Below, in pieces: positions 53,457 to 64,000 of a DNA stretch of 64,000 bases. Under the pieces are notes generated by a model. The model saw only the letters and a list, made by a program, of their open reading frames with translations. It ran no database searches and was not told where the DNA came from. The stretch comes from Rhodopirellula europaea 6C (GTDB taxonomy: Bacteria; Planctomycetota; Planctomycetia; Pirellulales; Pirellulaceae). The stretch is from positions 174,650 through 238,649 of the forward strand of contig NZ_ANMO01000097.1 of NCBI RefSeq assembly GCF_000338295.1. The letters are read 5' to 3'. Position 1 is the stretch's first letter; every line of letters begins with the position of its first letter. Position numbers and translations under genes: made by a program.

Positions 53457-53646
53457 GCATTCTTTTGAACTGGGGTGTCGGTCAATGCTGCCCGCAGCGA
53501 TGTTTCCTTGCTCGGGATGCTGATTCTACCCGACCGAACATCGGCTATGATGGTTCGACCAACTGTTTTGATTTTTGTTGAACTCGAAGCATTCGCAACG
53601 ACGATTCGCGATTCCATATTTACAACATCCTTGCTGCCATCTTTCT

Positions 53647-54939
53647 ATGACCAAGATCCGTTCATTCCATCTCGCAACCTCTGTCTTCTCATTGTTGATT
53701 TCCTTCGGCATTCTCGGATCGCCCAGCTCTCAGGTTGCTGCTGAGGGATGGTCGAGATTTCGAGGTCCGTCTGGCAACGGGATCGCTGAAGCGACCTCCA
53801 ACGTTCCGACTGAATGGTCGCGTGATACGAACATTGCATTCCGAACTCCGTTGCCCGGCCAGGGTTGGTCATCGCCGGTTGTCTCGGACGGACGAATTTA
53901 TTTGTCCGCTGCAATCCCGGCTGGTGAGGCCGGTGATTCCAAATCGCCTGACTTTGATTTGTCATTGATCGTTTTGGATGCGAAGAACGGCGATGTCTTG
54001 AAGACCGTTTCGCTGATGCGGCAGACGGCTGAGAAGAGCCCGAAGATTCACAAGAAGAATTCGCACGCCAGCCCGACTCCCATCGTTGATGGTGAGCGCG
54101 TTTTTGTGCACTTTGGTTACCAGGGGACGGCTTGCGTTGATTTAGAAGGCAACGTCATTTGGAAGAATCGGGATCTGTTCTTCAAACCGGTTCACGGCAA
54201 CGGTGGCACGCCGGTGTTGGTTGATGACAAGTTGATCTTCACCTGCGATGGTGCAAGCGATCCGAAGGTGGTCGCGTTGGATGCAAACACGGGCGAGGTT
54301 GTTTGGGAGGTGGATCGCCCGAACGATGCGAGCCGAAAGTTTTCTTTCTGCACTCCGGCTTTGATTTCCGTGAATGGTCAAACGCAAGTCATCGCACCAG
54401 GAAGCGACTGCGTGCTATCGATCTCTCCCGACGATGGGCGAGTGATTTGGCAATTGTTGTATTCCGGGTACTCGGTGATTCCCAAACCGATCTATCACAA
54501 TGGATTGGTTTTCCTGTCGACCAGCTACGACACACCCAGCATGCTTGCGATCGATCCAACCGGCGAAGGTGATGTCACGGACACGCATCTCAAGTGGTCT
54601 CTCAAAAAGAACGTTCCGCACACACCATCCATGTTGGCTGATGAGGAATGGATCTATTCCATCAGCGACGATGGAATCGCGATGTGCGTGGAGGCCGCCA
54701 CCGGTGACATCGTTTACAAAAAGCGTGTCGGCGGAGGCTTTTCGGCTTCGCCCGTGATGGTCGACGACAAGATCTACTACACCAACGAATCAGGACTGAC
54801 GACCGTCATCGCGGCGGGGCCTGACTACAAGGTTTTGGCGGAGAATGATCTTGGAGAACGCACGCTTGCATCTGCGGCGGTTGACGGAAACGCTTTGTTC
54901 ATCCGTACCGCCGATGCGATCTATCGGATCGAAGAGTAA
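53647..54939 (+). CDS. Exported PQQ-like beta-propeller protein (second copy)
   Basis: A 430-residue protein with a signal peptide ('VFSLLISFGILGSPSSQVAA') opening with 'EGWSRFRGPSGNGIAEATSN', the usual planctomycete PQQ-like start. Repeated blades include 'VVALDANTGEVVWEVD', 'DCVLSISPDDGRVIWQLLY' and 'MCVEAATGDIVYKKRV'. It differs from the copy at 23425 but shares the architecture. The quinone-binding catalytic residues are not identifiable. The ATG at 53647 starts the signal. Convergent with the zinc-ribbon gene. Confidence 0.88.
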   Translation: MTKIRSFHLATSVFSLLISFGILGSPSSQVAAEGWSRFRGPSGNGIAEATSNVPTEWSRDTNIAFRTPLPGQGWSSPVVSDGRIYLSAAIPAGEAGDSKSPDFDLSLIVLDAKNGDVLKTVSLMRQTAEKSPKIHKKNSHASPTPIVDGERVFVHFGYQGTACVDLEGNVIWKNRDLFFKPVHGNGGTPVLVDDKLIFTCDGASDPKVVALDANTGEVVWEVDRPNDASRKFSFCTPALISVNGQTQVIAPGSDCVLSISPDDGRVIWQLLYSGYSVIPKPIYHNGLVFLSTSYDTPSMLAIDPTGEGDVTDTHLKWSLKKNVPHTPSMLADEEWIYSISDDGIAMCVEAATGDIVYKKRVGGGFSASPVMVDDKIYYTNESGLTTVIAAGPDYKVLAENDLGERTLASAAVDGNALFIRTADAIYRIEE

Positions 54940-55054
54940 AGCGATCCGCGATTGACTGGCTGCCGGGTTGCGAGTGTGGTTGTGCCTGACGGCCTGTCTC
55001 ACCACTCGCGAAGGCCCAGGCGGCTTCAGTTGAGACGTTCGCAAACAGGTCGTC

Positions 55055-55558
55055 TCAGCGAAGTCCGGGGGCTTCGGTGATGGATGTGATCTCGCCGCAG
55101 TCAAGCCAAACGCTTTCGCATCGACTGCATGAGTCAATGGCGACGCGCCCGGGGCCGGCGTAAAAGAACGAGTCCATCAGTGTGCAGCACTTGGGACAAT
55201 TCAACCGGGAATGGTGATCGCGGGGACCATCCAACGCGGGATCAAACTCGCCGGTTCGATCGGGGCCTTCGTAAGATTCTCGTCGCTCGCGAATCAACAT
55301 GGCGAATGTGGAGCGATTCAGCAGGACGCCCTGGCACCGTCTGCATCCTTGGATGGGATGCTTGCCGAGCGATCCGAGTTCTAGATGAGTGTGGTCGCAG
55401 GTCAAACAGGGTGTTTCTGTGGTGGTGCCGGTCAGCACGAGCCCATCGATGGAATCATTCAGCGGATTCGCGACCGCGGCGCATTCGCAATAGTCGCAGT
55501 AGTAACGTCCAGATCGTCCCATTCGTGTGACGGGGGCACCGCATGATCCGCAATTCAT
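55055..55558 (-). CDS. Zinc-ribbon protein with zf-TFIIB-like motifs
   Basis: A 167-residue cytoplasmic-type protein with repeated CxxC knuckles: 'MNCGSCGAPV', 'YYCDYCECA', 'PCLTCDHTHLELG', 'GCRRCQGVLLNRS', 'LNCPKCCTLMDSF', and the TFIIB-type 'DSCSRCESVWLDCGEI' near the C-terminus. At least three zinc sites seem possible. Such proteins may bind nucleic acid or protein partners. The ATG at 55558 is used because the first knuckle follows it directly. Confidence 0.85.
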   Translation of the reverse strand: MNCGSCGAPVTRMGRSGRYYCDYCECAAVANPLNDSIDGLVLTGTTTETPCLTCDHTHLELGSLGKHPIQGCRRCQGVLLNRSTFAMLIRERRESYEGPDRTGEFDPALDGPRDHHSRLNCPKCCTLMDSFFYAGPGRVAIDSCSRCESVWLDCGEITSITEAPGLR

Positions 55559-55770
55559 CGATTTGTCTTCCACAATCCAACTGATTCGAAATGACCTGGC
55601 CTGCAGGCTTTGTATTTCGAAGCGTTGGTCACGGATCACTCGGATGTGTGCGTCTTTTCGAGTGCGGTCTCAAGCAAACGCGACGCAACAGTTCGTGCGG
55701 TTCGACTGTGACGAAGAAACGGGATTTACGGAATCGTGGTTCGATTCGCTGGTCCGCCCCGGGGCATCCG

Positions 55771-58700
55771 TCACAAGGAAGTGTCTTGTGACGCCAAGTG
55801 TTTTTCGAAGAATGCGTACAAGACCGAGTTGGAATCCTCGTTCGGCGAGTGATCGGCACGGTTGGTCATTGCGACTCGATCATCGTGTCCGAGCAAAGCG
55901 TTGACCGCGACGGAATGATTCAGTGCCATCCAGCGATGAATCGGATCAGCCGACCCACCCGAGACGAGAAACGGACGCGGTGCCATCAAAGCGTGTAGTT
56001 CGTGCAAGTCATGACCCTCGGCGACCAGTCGTGGGTACAGCCCGCGAGCCGGGTTGTCCTGGGTGATCAGTCCGCGTTTACGCCAGGGTTTGGGGTGATA
56101 TCCCAGATACCACGGTTCCCAGTAGTTCACACCTGACATCGATTCATCGAAAACAATGCCAGGATCTGACCAAGCCCCACAGGCAAATCGTTCGGAAAGA
56201 CAAGCGGCGAACATCGCCCATTTGCCGCCGAAGGAATGGCCCACGACGCCAATCCGCTTCTGGTCGACTTCGGGTCGGTCCGCCAAAACTTGCGATGCCG
56301 TCGCCGCGGCATAGGCGAGCATCGACAACGGCTGCACCGACGCATCGTCGATCGATGGGTGATACAACGAATACGTCTTTGCTTTCGTCGCTTCGGTGGT
56401 GCCAATGGAGAGCGTCACAAATCCGCGGCGAGCCAATTGCAACGCAAAGTCACGATGCGGTTTGCCCTGGCTGATAGCGGTCTCGGGTTCGTAGTAGACC
56501 GAAAGGACCGCTGGCAGGTTGTGATCGGCGGGACGGTTGGTTTTGGGAACCAGTAGATACGCGTTCGTCTTTTCACCGGGAGTCCATTGGAATTGGATGG
56601 TGTGCTTCGTCACCGAATCGAGTTGGTCGGTCTTTGAGATCGTGACTTGAGGATCGGCGATCGGCTCCGGCCACTTTCCCAGCAAGGATTCCCAACGCGA
56701 TCGGATCTCTTCACGTCTTTGCGGCCATTGGCTCGCCTCGGTGACTTTCGTTCCGTCTTCAAAGATCAGCGGCGAACGATATTCACCGAGTTCATGCGCC
56801 ATCGCGCGTGGCGGTTTGCAATAGGCGGTCGGCTCGACGTTGATTCCCGGATTGTTGGTCATCGATGCGAGGTTGTTCGGTTGGATCCACTTCAGTTTCG
56901 CGATGAAGATTCGATTGTTGCTGCCATGCTTCTCGACTCCAGCGGGCTGCATCCATTCAGTCACTGAGACCCAGGTCTCATCTTTGGAAACGCGGGTCAC
57001 GCCGAAATTACCCAGCCGTGCACCGTGCTCGGGAACCAGAACTCGTTCGGTGGAGCGAATCACGCGTAGAGTCTCAGGATTCACCTGAGCGATGAACAGC
57101 GGAGCACGGTGTCGAAACACGTGGTCGTTGTTTGCACCACGCCGCGTGTAGACCAAGAACAGACCGTTGCTATGCGTTACCCAGTGTTGTTGGGTGTTGT
57201 AGCTGCCTAGGTCTTCGCCGTCATCGAATTGCCAACGTTGTGGTTCTTCGAAATGCAGGCCATCATCGCTGGTTGCGACATATCCATGTTGGTCATTTCG
57301 GAGGGTCATGTAGTAGCGACCGTCGTAGTGCGTCAGCGATGGTTCGGCCATGCCTCTTTCGACGGGAATCGTCAGCGCGTTGCCATGTTCGATGTAGTGG
57401 AGTGTTTCGCCGTCGAAGCGACATCGCACGACTAGCGAAGAGTACTGCTTTTGTTCGGGGCGTTTGCAATAGATCGGCAACAGGACGTCTCCGCCGGGCA
57501 AGTCGACTCGTTGGACGCTGCCCGAGCCCGCACTTTGAAACTGGGGCTCGTCAGGCAGTTCGAGGATTTTCCAATCATTCCAATTTGAATTGCTAGGATT
57601 CATGACAGCGTACGCAACGCCTCGCGGACGAACATGCATCACTCGGTTGTTGCGATACCAAACTGTTTGTCCAATTCCCAACAGACGTTGACTGGCCGCG
57701 TGCCACTGCGGGACGAAGTCGCATACGGTCGTTTCGTCGCCATCCTGCAACAACGCCTCGGCACCTTCTCCACCGCGTGGCATGTCATCGCCTTCCACCT
57801 TTTGTCGTGAAAAGGAATCGATGGGGCGGAGTTCCGACCATGAATCTGACTCGGTTGGTTTTCTGGATTCATGCAGACGGTAGAAGACATCCGATCCCGA
57901 CAGCAGCAACTTTTGGGTGGTCATGACGGCAGTGGGATCGCCGTCTGCATTGGGAACAGTTCCAACGCGAGCATGCACCCAACATTCCTTGCCATCAAAC
58001 CCTTCATGGGCGACTTCAAGTGACACCGAGTAGTCCAGCGGTGCTGATTGGGAATCAGCCGGCGTTTTGACTGATACAGGTTCGTCTTGATAGAACCAAG
58101 CGACTGGAATTCGTGTGATTTGCAACGAGTTCAGCCGTGGGTACTCGCAGTGCGCCAGCAAGACATGATCGCCGACGAACTCGATCGCGGTGTAGCAGTA
58201 CCAGCCTTCGGGATCGGTTCCGACGTTTTGGATGTTCTGCCAAGTCTTTCCGTCATCCTTTGAAATTGCCGCGGTGAAAGGCCGTCGACCAACGGGTTGT
58301 TTCTTTGCCAGTTCGTCGTCGCCGTTGTTCCACAGCATCAGCAAATCGCCGGTCGATTGAATTCGCTCGATCGATGCGGGCGAAACGGTTGGCTGAGTGA
58401 AGGAGGACGGTGTGAAGTCCGACCAAAAGTCGCCTTGGTCGTCCGAGTAGGAAAGCAGCTGGGCGTTGCTGCTGCGGCAAAACATCATCAGGCGATCGTC
58501 GCTGAGTTCAACGACACCCGGTTCCTGTGCAAGTGATTCTGATGTCAACGCGGATTGGCTACGTTTCCACGTCTTGCCTTGATCGTCCGACAGGTAGCAA
58601 ACAATCTCGGCCGACTTCCGGTAGCCTGGCCAACCGACTCGATAGTGAACCGCCAATGGCACGATCAGTCGACCGCTGCGAAGTTGAATCACGCGGTCGT

Positions 58701-59232
58701 TGTTCAGCACGCTGTAAGAAGGTGTGTCTTTGGGCACGATGCGAGTCGGTTCGGACCAAGTGTCTCCTTCGTCCGAGCTGGTTCGCATCAAGATGTCATC
58801 CAAGAACAGGTGCTTCGCTTCCGGCGTAGGATCGTACTTGCGGATATAGAACAAACCGATGCGGCCATCTTGCAAACGCAGCAAAGACACAGACATCAAA
58901 TTCGCGTCGTCATCACCGCGTTCGATCACCGAGGCGTCTTCGGTTGTCCAGGTGATGCCGTTGTCGCTCGAGTGACGCGAGACCAACGCTGCCGGCGCGT
59001 GGTCTCCGGTGCCGATGAACTTGGTGTACACCAGCAGCAGTCGCCCGTCCTTCAACTGAACGAAGTCGCCTTCGCTGTTGCGGCCGTTGCCTGGGCGTGG
59101 TTCGATCCGCAGAACTTTTTGAACTCCTTTCGGAACGCCAGTTGGTGGACGCTGGGCGGAGGCGGTGGTGCAGACTAGCACGCCAGCCAGAAAGACAGAC
59201 AGGACGCGGTTGGGCAGTTTCGGCGGAGACAT
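55771..59232 (-). CDS. Exported multidomain sialidase-like/alpha-beta-hydrolase fusion
   Basis: A 1,153-residue exported protein, start at 59232 (signal 'LSVFLAGVLVCTTASAQ'). Residues about 30-385 are a BNR propeller with five Asp boxes ('SSDNGITW', 'SSDEGDTW', 'SDDQGKTW', 'SDDQGDFW', 'SKDDGKTW'). Residues about 390-830 form a second, less regular propeller ('DGRYYMTLRNDQHGYVATSD'). From about 860 lies an alpha/beta hydrolase with nucleophile elbow 'GVVGHSFGGKWAMF' near residue 998, 'GGSADPIHRWM' near 1092 and 'NRADHSPNED' near 1125, giving a Ser-Asp-His triad similar to acetyl-esterases. It likely deacylates and deglycosylates one polysaccharide. It is divergent from katG. Confidence 0.9.
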   Translation of the reverse strand: MSPPKLPNRVLSVFLAGVLVCTTASAQRPPTGVPKGVQKVLRIEPRPGNGRNSEGDFVQLKDGRLLLVYTKFIGTGDHAPAALVSRHSSDNGITWTTEDASVIERGDDDANLMSVSLLRLQDGRIGLFYIRKYDPTPEAKHLFLDDILMRTSSDEGDTWSEPTRIVPKDTPSYSVLNNDRVIQLRSGRLIVPLAVHYRVGWPGYRKSAEIVCYLSDDQGKTWKRSQSALTSESLAQEPGVVELSDDRLMMFCRSSNAQLLSYSDDQGDFWSDFTPSSFTQPTVSPASIERIQSTGDLLMLWNNGDDELAKKQPVGRRPFTAAISKDDGKTWQNIQNVGTDPEGWYCYTAIEFVGDHVLLAHCEYPRLNSLQITRIPVAWFYQDEPVSVKTPADSQSAPLDYSVSLEVAHEGFDGKECWVHARVGTVPNADGDPTAVMTTQKLLLSGSDVFYRLHESRKPTESDSWSELRPIDSFSRQKVEGDDMPRGGEGAEALLQDGDETTVCDFVPQWHAASQRLLGIGQTVWYRNNRVMHVRPRGVAYAVMNPSNSNWNDWKILELPDEPQFQSAGSGSVQRVDLPGGDVLLPIYCKRPEQKQYSSLVVRCRFDGETLHYIEHGNALTIPVERGMAEPSLTHYDGRYYMTLRNDQHGYVATSDDGLHFEEPQRWQFDDGEDLGSYNTQQHWVTHSNGLFLVYTRRGANNDHVFRHRAPLFIAQVNPETLRVIRSTERVLVPEHGARLGNFGVTRVSKDETWVSVTEWMQPAGVEKHGSNNRIFIAKLKWIQPNNLASMTNNPGINVEPTAYCKPPRAMAHELGEYRSPLIFEDGTKVTEASQWPQRREEIRSRWESLLGKWPEPIADPQVTISKTDQLDSVTKHTIQFQWTPGEKTNAYLLVPKTNRPADHNLPAVLSVYYEPETAISQGKPHRDFALQLARRGFVTLSIGTTEATKAKTYSLYHPSIDDASVQPLSMLAYAAATASQVLADRPEVDQKRIGVVGHSFGGKWAMFAACLSERFACGAWSDPGIVFDESMSGVNYWEPWYLGYHPKPWRKRGLITQDNPARGLYPRLVAEGHDLHELHALMAPRPFLVSGGSADPIHRWMALNHSVAVNALLGHDDRVAMTNRADHSPNEDSNSVLYAFFEKHLASQDTSL

Positions 59233-62047
<2,815 letters not shown>

Positions 62048-62086
62048 TTTGAGTTTCTGAGACGATTTGTTGTTTGCAAACAGGCG

Positions 62087-62126
62087 CTGGTCGTCCGGTG
62101 AAATGCCGGGCGGCCAGTGTTTTTTT
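62087..62126 (+). terminator. Rho-independent terminator after katG
   Basis: CTGGTCGTCCGG (62087-62098) pairs with CCGGGCGGCCAG (62106-62117) with two G-U pairs and a seven-base loop, followed by a run of seven T residues starting at 62120. It lies 40 bases after the katG stop. Confidence 0.8.
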
Positions 62127-62133
62127 GCACTAA

Positions 62134-62158
62134 CGCCGCGATCCTTCGCGGCGTTTTT
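62134..62158 (+). terminator. Second hairpin terminator after katG
   Basis: CGCCGCG (62134-62140) and CGCGGCG (62147-62153) with a six-base loop and five T residues right after form a second classical terminator, giving a double-hairpin end to katG. Confidence 0.75.
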
Positions 62159-62305
62159 AATTGGGGGATGTCACAATCGCACGAGCCTATTAGCCGTCGG
62201 CCGTTAGACCCGGTTGTAGCAAGGAAACGCACGAATAACCGCCGGTTGAGGCGTTGACTGAGGTCGCGAGAACGATGCGATTCGCGGTGGTTGCGAGAAC
62301 CGCGG

Positions 62306-63901
62306 CTAACGCCGTTCGGCTGATGTTTTTGCTTCGCGATCGGTGACTTGTTTGATCTTTGCCAGAATCACGTCGCCTGCGTAGCAGCCGCCTTTGTAGC
62401 ACAACTCTTTTCCACCACCGCCTCCAGCGAAGGTCGGTTGGTGGGCGGACTTCATCGGCCAGCCTGGGCCGTTGGTCGAACCGGTGATGTACAGATCGCC
62501 GGCCTTGTCGAGGTAACACGATCGGCCATCGTCATAGCTCTCCCCTCCGATGTAGCTGCTGAACTTCAGCTTTGAAAAGTCATCGGACAACACGACTGCA
62601 ATCGCGTCGTTGGGAGTGGCCAGGGTTGATTGCAACGCATTGGCGGTCACTGGGAAATCAGCCGAGGAAGCGTTGCCTGTGAAGAAAACGTTGCCGAGGT
62701 TATCGGCGTAGACCCCATCGGGACCTTCGTTGTCGGTGCCGCCCAGGTACGTGCATCGCAACAAGCCACCGTGCGGATCAAACTTCGCGACCACGATGTC
62801 CCGGTTGCCTCCGGCGAATTTTGATTGCACCACACCCGATGTCACTGGCAAGTCTTTGCTGGTGGTGGAGATGGCGAGATAAGCGTTTCCCGAAGAGTCC
62901 ACCGCCATGCTGTGCGTGCTGTTGCCCTCTTCGTCACCCGAGCTACCGAAGTAGGTTCCGTACAGCAGTTTGTTGCCGTTGGGGCTGAGCTTTGCGATGA
63001 ATGAATCGGCTCCTCCACTGTAGGTTCGCTTGTGAGCATTATCGGTGGTGGGCACGTCCGGTGACTTGGTCGTGAAGTTGAGCAAGACATTCCCGTCGTC
63101 GTCCAGACGCAGTCCGCTATTTCCGACCTCCTCGCCCGAACCGCCCATCCAAGTCGCCCAGATCACGTCTTGGCCATCCGGACTGATTTTGATTGCGCCC
63201 ACATCGGAACCACCGATGGGTTGATCGCGATAGGCGTTCGCAAACCATTGGATCGGTGGTTTGGGACCGTTTCCGGTGTAGCAAAGCGGTAGGTAGGTTG
63301 AACCTTCGGCATCGACCGAAACATCGCGACACATTTGATTGACGCCGACATAAGAGCTCCAGATCGCCGTTGAACCGTCGGAACTCAGCTTGGTCACAAA
63401 TCCATTTTGCATTCCATAGATGCTTTGCTTGGATCCCTGGAATGTTGTCTGGAACGCTTGATCGGATACCGGGAATCCAGGCCCAGCTCTTCCGGCAACG
63501 ATGATGTTGTCCATCGGGTCGACTTCGACCGCGTATGCACGGTCGTAATTGGGGCCTCCTAGCAGCGTTGACCAAAGCAACGTTCCGTTTGGAGCAAACT
63601 TACACACAAAGGCATCGCAGTGACCGGCGCTGTCGGTCTTTGTCCCTGACCGATCCTGGGTTCGCTGGAACGCATGGTCGGTGGTGGGGAAATCGTTGGA
63701 AACTGTCCCACCGACGATGATCACGTTGCCATCGGAATCGACGACCACGTCACGAGCATGTTCCCAATCGCTGCCGCCAAAGAAGGTCGAGAATGCGATT
63801 TGGTAGTCCGCCGCGGGAGCAGACTTCGTCACTCCGGCGATCAGACAGTGGACGATGACAGCCGCGATCAACGGCACGATTTTGCGTCGAGGACGTTTCA
63901 A
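62306..63901 (-). CDS. Exported SBBP-repeat beta-propeller protein
   Basis: A 531-residue protein with a signal peptide ('PLIAAVIVHCLIAGVTKSA', cleavage near 'APAADY'). Blades follow the SBBP (seven-bladed beta-propeller) pattern with 'TFFGGSDWEHARDVVVDSDG', 'LLGGPNYDRAYAVEVDPMDN', 'GTYFGSSGDEEGNSTHSMAV' and 'SYIGGESYDDGRSCYLDKAG'. About seven repeats are visible. The role is likely binding; no catalytic residues are visible. The C-terminus ends in 'TDREAKTSAERR'. The last 99 bases of the window hold no feature I can support. Confidence 0.88.
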   Translation of the reverse strand: MKRPRRKIVPLIAAVIVHCLIAGVTKSAPAADYQIAFSTFFGGSDWEHARDVVVDSDGNVIIVGGTVSNDFPTTDHAFQRTQDRSGTKTDSAGHCDAFVCKFAPNGTLLWSTLLGGPNYDRAYAVEVDPMDNIIVAGRAGPGFPVSDQAFQTTFQGSKQSIYGMQNGFVTKLSSDGSTAIWSSYVGVNQMCRDVSVDAEGSTYLPLCYTGNGPKPPIQWFANAYRDQPIGGSDVGAIKISPDGQDVIWATWMGGSGEEVGNSGLRLDDDGNVLLNFTTKSPDVPTTDNAHKRTYSGGADSFIAKLSPNGNKLLYGTYFGSSGDEEGNSTHSMAVDSSGNAYLAISTTSKDLPVTSGVVQSKFAGGNRDIVVAKFDPHGGLLRCTYLGGTDNEGPDGVYADNLGNVFFTGNASSADFPVTANALQSTLATPNDAIAVVLSDDFSKLKFSSYIGGESYDDGRSCYLDKAGDLYITGSTNGPGWPMKSAHQPTFAGGGGGKELCYKGGCYAGDVILAKIKQVTDREAKTSAERR

Positions 63902-64000
63902 GGTTGGGCCTTTGTCTGAGTCTACTGGGTCGTTTGAGGTTACTGATCCGCGGAAGTGGTAAGCGTCATGCTCTCCCCGTTTCCAATGGAGGTCGTGCAG

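Overview
The window looks like chromosomal DNA of a marine planctomycete of the Pirellulaceae, close to Rhodopirellula. This is inferred from family content, not from a database search. Pointers are a TIGR03067-type secreted protein, a Verrucomicrobia/Planctomycetes-restricted Minf_1886-type protein, proteins with the planctomycetal 'RYRLRTLLVA' and 'NPYETP' N-termini, a cysteine-rich outer-membrane-type protein, several PQQ-like, BNR and SBBP propeller proteins, few strong Shine-Dalgarno sites and frequent GTG/TTG starts. I see no rRNA, tRNA, CRISPR array, intact insertion sequence or prophage.

Layout. 0-6.1 kb: a DUF1990 protein, a ZIP metal transporter, a CaCA cation exchanger, then a very tight four-gene operon (NAD-dependent epimerase, VKOR-like protein, SPW-repeat protein, membrane protein with a degenerate metzincin-like HxxxH). 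6.2-9.2 kb: an ExbD-ExbD-TPR operon without ExbB. 9.3-16.7 kb: two methyltransferases (one exported), an alpha/alpha-toroid protein, a PSP1 protein, a Minf_1886 protein, an NHL-type propeller and a cysteine-rich outer-membrane-type protein. 16.7-22.8 kb: a loosely packed accessory stretch with small membrane proteins, two GNAT acetyltransferases and at least three frame-disrupted gene remnants.

23.4-40.2 kb is mostly core: a PQQ-like propeller protein, ftsH-rsgA, a PmtA-type methyltransferase overlapping a Tat-exported sugar isomerase-like protein, a multi-hairpin repeat region, glnB-glnD (nitrogen sensing), a PduO-type cobalamin adenosyltransferase, a Nudix hydrolase, a c-type haem protein, a CLC channel/antiporter with CBS domains, a LysR regulator and a small lipoprotein-like protein.

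40.4-50.2 kb is the most interesting region: a minus-strand cluster of PTS Enzyme I, GH130, a GT4 glycosyltransferase fused to an (alpha/alpha)6-like domain, a second GH130, a GH13 and a second GT4. Several genes abut or overlap. It looks like a pathway that builds and phosphorolytically recycles a mannoside or other glycan, coupled to a PEP-dependent phosphotransferase with no visible partners. 50.3-64 kb is rich in secreted proteins: a haem-motif toroid protein, a Tat-exported BNR protein, a PQQ-like propeller, a zinc-ribbon protein, a 1,153-residue sialidase-like/alpha-beta-hydrolase fusion, a KatG with an export-like N-terminus followed by two terminators, and an SBBP-repeat protein.
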